Positions 41,599-44,059 of a stretch of 44,059 bases of DNA are shown here, in pieces. A program made the translations under genes and the position numbers. How positions within the stretch are numbered: position 1 is the first letter of the stretch; every line of letters begins with the position of its first letter. The DNA is from Verrucomicrobiales bacterium (GTDB lineage: Bacteria; Verrucomicrobiota; Verrucomicrobiia; Verrucomicrobiales; V1-33), in the NCBI GenBank assembly GCA_947460575.1, contig CANHIJ010000019.1:1-44059 (forward strand), read 5' to 3'. The notes under the pieces were generated by a model that ran no database searches, was not told the origin of the DNA, and worked only from the letters and a program-made list of their open reading frames with translations.

Positions 41599-43286
41599 AA
41601 AAGATCCTTTGCGCGTGCAGTTCGCTTTTGCTGGTGGCACCGGCGCTGGCCCAATGGCAGACCACCAACTACGCCCTGAAAGGGGGGTGGAATTCGATTT
41701 ACCTGCACGGAGATGCCAGCCACGTGGCACCGGAACAGCTGTTGGCAAACAACCTGGAAGTGTTGGAAGTGTGGCGCTGGAATCCCAATCCCACCCAGGT
41801 GGGGTTCACGAGCACCCCGCTGTTGCCGAGCAATGGGACCCCGGAATGGAGCAAGTGGGTGCGGGGGGCGGCCTCGGGCAATTCCCTGGCGAGCTTAAGC
41901 GGGCAGGCGGCGTACTTAGTGCGGTGCAGCGGGGCGGCGAGCGCGAGTTCGACGCTCTCGATTCCGCAGCGGCCGCTGCCGCCGCGGAGCACCTGGGTGC
42001 GCAACGGGGCCAATTTTTTGGGTTTTCCGAGCAGCAAGGCCGCCGGCGGCTTCCCTACGATTGCCCGGTACTTTGCCACCTTCCCGGCGGCGATCGCAGC
42101 CAGTACCAAGATTTTTAAATACATCGGGGGAGAACTCAGCGCCACCAACGCGATGCACGTATTTTCGCCCAACCTTGAGGCGCTGGACCGCAACCAGGCC
42201 TATTGGTTTTCCTCCGAAGTGGTGGGCAATTTCTACGCCCCAGCGCAGATCACGCTGTCGGGCGGCGAGGGTTTGGCCTTCGGTCGGCGCGGCTCAGTGA
42301 TCACGGCCCGGGTGATCAATCGCAGCGCCGCGCTGCTGTCGCTCCGGATCGCGCCGGTGGTCTCCGACAGCCCGCCCGTAGGCCAGGAGTTCATCGCCGG
42401 GCCGGTGCCGCTGACGCGCCGGACGCTGGACTATCAGGCCAAATGGGTGGAGACGCCCATCGTCGCCGCTTACGAGGAAGTCATCGCGCCCAACGCCAGC
42501 GTCGAGCTGAGCTTTGGCATTGACCGCAGCAAGATGACCTCTCGCCGGGCAAACGCTTTGTATGCCTCGTTGCTGCGCTTCACGGATTCCGGAAACCTTT
42601 TTGATATCCTCATGCCCGCCACGGCGCGGCGGAGCACGCTGGCGGGACTCTGGGTCGGCGAGGCCACGGTCGCAGCGGTGGAAAGCAAGCCCCAGGCGGA
42701 TGCGGTGAAGCCCGCGGGCAGCTCGTTCCCGCTGCGCTACTTGATCCATGTGGCGGACGACGGGACCACCCGGGTGCTTTCCCAGGTTTTTATGGGCCCG
42801 ATGGCGGCCGCGCCGCACGACTTCGGCTTGTGCCTGAGCGAGGCTGGCTTGAAGGCCGATGCCAAATCCGCCGCCCGCCGCATCGTCGCCACCCACATGC
42901 CGCTGGATTTGGCGCTGGGCGGCACCGGCAACTTTGGCATGGGCAGCAGCCTGGCCTGTACCATCGCCACGCCTTTCGACGATCCGACCAACCCCTTCGT
43001 CCACCAGTATCACCCGGACCACGACAACAAGAGCGGCCAGACCGCGCTCGTGGCCGGACAGGAAAGCTACACCGTGACGCGCGCCGTCACCTTCACCTTC
43101 ACCGCCGCGCCCCCTGCGGGCGGCAGCGCTACCGGATGGGGCAGCAGCGTCATCGGCGGCACCTATGGCGAGGTCGTCAGCGGCCTGCACCGGGACAGTG
43201 TCGGCGTCGGCACTGGGGACGGACTCCGCCTCACCGGCACCTTCGAACTCCGCCGCGCCTCGGAACTCGGCACTCTCAATCCCTGA
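41595..43286 (+). CDS. Large secreted hypothetical protein
   Basis: A 563-residue protein with a signal peptide (MKKILCACSSLLLVAPALAQ). It is rich in Ala, Ser and Gly, with beta-type segments: YALKGGWNSIYLHGDASHVA near the start, AYLVRCSG, YWFSSEVVGNFYAP, GLWVGEATVAAVES and a C-terminal GLHRDSVGVGTGDGLRLTGTFELRR. It resembles large secreted proteins found in Verrucomicrobiota; no enzymatic motif was seen. From about base 42300 the codon third position shifts from G towards C, matching the next gene. It is translationally coupled with the preceding small gene and followed after 56 bases by a further secreted protein. Confidence 0.72.
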   Translation: MKKILCACSSLLLVAPALAQWQTTNYALKGGWNSIYLHGDASHVAPEQLLANNLEVLEVWRWNPNPTQVGFTSTPLLPSNGTPEWSKWVRGAASGNSLASLSGQAAYLVRCSGAASASSTLSIPQRPLPPRSTWVRNGANFLGFPSSKAAGGFPTIARYFATFPAAIAASTKIFKYIGGELSATNAMHVFSPNLEALDRNQAYWFSSEVVGNFYAPAQITLSGGEGLAFGRRGSVITARVINRSAALLSLRIAPVVSDSPPVGQEFIAGPVPLTRRTLDYQAKWVETPIVAAYEEVIAPNASVELSFGIDRSKMTSRRANALYASLLRFTDSGNLFDILMPATARRSTLAGLWVGEATVAAVESKPQADAVKPAGSSFPLRYLIHVADDGTTRVLSQVFMGPMAAAPHDFGLCLSEAGLKADAKSAARRIVATHMPLDLALGGTGNFGMGSSLACTIATPFDDPTNPFVHQYHPDHDNKSGQTALVAGQESYTVTRAVTFTFTAAPPAGGSATGWGSSVIGGTYGEVVSGLHRDSVGVGTGDGLRLTGTFELRRASELGTLNP

Positions 43287-43342
43287 TCTTTTCAGCAGAA
43301 GCGCCACCCTCCACCGCTGACCCCACCCTTCTCAAAACTCGT

Positions 43343-44059
43343 ATGAAACTCCGCCATCTGCCCTCCTTGTGCGCCGCTCTGCTGGCGCTGTGTCCCACCT
43401 TCGCCACCGCGCAAACCAGCACCGCGCAAACCAGCGCCGTCCCGGGCTTCATCAGCTACCAGGGCCGGGTGGTGGATGGGGCGGGAGCCAACGTCGGCAA
43501 AGACACCCCGGTCAACCGCACCGTCATCTTCCGCATTTGGGACAACCCCTCCTCCACCAACGCCGCCAACCTCATCTACTCCGAGGCCCAGACCGTCACG
43601 GTTTCCGAAGGCGAGTTCAGCGTGCTCGTCGGTCAGGGCGTGGCCAACCTCACCCAGACCTTCGGCTACTCCGAATCCGGACCTGACAAAAAGCTGGCGG
43701 ATTTCAGTACAGCCTTCAATGGCAGCGCCCGCTATCTAGGCGTGACCGTGGCCGCCGCCGCCACCATTGCCACCACCGACAATGAAATCACCCCGCGCCA
43801 GCAGATCGTCTCCACCGCCTTTGCCATGCGGGCCAAGTTCGCCGAGAGCATCGGCAGTTCCTCCGACCTCACGCTCACTCCGCTCAGCGGCACCGCCAGC
43901 AACTACGGCCTCGGCTGGTATGGCACCGGCCGCCTGTTCGGCACCACGGCTGTGGACGGTCCGGTCCTCTACGGAAATGCCGGCGGCGCGCTCGGCTCTA
44001 CTGCCAGTGGCACTTATAATACCGCTCTCCGCTGGGATGCCAGCGGCCGCGTCGGCATC
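43343..44059 (+). CDS. Secreted repeat/fibre-like protein, N-terminal part (cut by window end)
   Basis: The frame is open from ATG 43343 to the last base (239 codons), so the end is missing. It has a signal peptide (LPSLCAALLALCPTFATAQ). The mature part begins ISYQGRVVDGAG, contains NRTVIFRIWDNPSSTNAA, GEFSVLVGQGVANLTQTFG and EITPRQQIVSTAFAMRAKFA, and then enters a Gly/Thr/Ser-rich region ending TALRWDASGRVGI. This is the N-terminal pattern of bacterial fibre-like secreted proteins that often end in an intramolecular chaperone (peptidase S74) domain; whether that domain is present cannot be seen. Confidence 0.75.
   Translation, partial: MKLRHLPSLCAALLALCPTFATAQTSTAQTSAVPGFISYQGRVVDGAGANVGKDTPVNRTVIFRIWDNPSSTNAANLIYSEAQTVTVSEGEFSVLVGQGVANLTQTFGYSESGPDKKLADFSTAFNGSARYLGVTVAAAATIATTDNEITPRQQIVSTAFAMRAKFAESIGSSSDLTLTPLSGTASNYGLGWYGTGRLFGTTAVDGPVLYGNAGGALGSTASGTYNTALRWDASGRVGI
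43406..43435 (+). repeat. Exact 15-bp tandem duplication in a signal-peptide region
   Basis: ACCGCGCAAACCAGC occurs twice in direct succession at 43406-43420 and 43421-43435. It duplicates five codons (TAQTS) around the expected signal-peptide cleavage site of the last gene. The frame is kept. Confidence 0.85.

Overview
The window is 44 kb of GC-rich bacterial chromosome, and its gene content points to Verrucomicrobiota, probably an Opitutae-like member. The evidence is an alternative complex III (ACIII) operon joined to an A-type oxidase, GH71/99-like and large secreted proteins of verrucomicrobial style, and start codons preceded by pyrimidine-rich leaders without a Shine-Dalgarno motif. 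The phylum call is inference; no rRNA is present. No tRNA, CRISPR array, transposase or phage integrase was seen.

Layout. (1) 1-16.7 kb: one long + strand respiratory operon. It holds the end of actA, then actB-C-D-E-F and a small membrane protein. Next come a CcoN-like protein, a CcoO-like protein and a membrane-anchored cytochrome c, followed by the aa3-type oxidase in the order I-III-IV-two tiny membrane proteins-II. (2) 16.9-20.2 kb: oxidase biogenesis genes ctaA (heme A synthase), ctaB (heme O synthase), a SCO copper chaperone and a DUF420/CtaM-like protein. (3) 20.4-24.5 kb: a minus-strand NupG-like MFS transporter, a secreted repeat protein, a protein resembling a metallopeptidase without its active site, and a 569-bp gene-poor gap. 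(4) 24.5-31.0 kb: the elongasome genes mreB-mreC-mreD-PBP2, then an RNase E/G gene. (5) 31.1-35.2 kb: minus-strand fabH and plsX, separated by a plus-strand GH71/99-like gene. (6) 35.3-39.4 kb: a small membrane protein and a ribose-type ABC importer whose binding protein has its two halves in swapped order. (7) 39.5-44.06 kb: secreted or envelope proteins, the last cut by the window end.

How it works together. ACIII oxidises quinol and hands electrons through cytochromes c to CuA and the oxidase; the next block makes heme A and loads copper. Between ACIII and the oxidase sits the strongest candidate for an undescribed system. This is a CcoN/CcoO pair in which the CcoN-like subunit has lost all six metal-binding histidines and the catalytic tyrosine of cbb3 oxidases, and the CcoO-like subunit has lost its expected heme methionine. 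Two other oxidase oddities accompany it: a K-channel lysine replaced by leucine in subunit I, and an insertion of about 310 residues in subunit III.

The second main discovery candidate is the sugar-binding protein at 35760-36797, which reads as a natural circular permutation of the RbsB fold. All homology statements come from reading motifs by eye; no alignment or database search was run.
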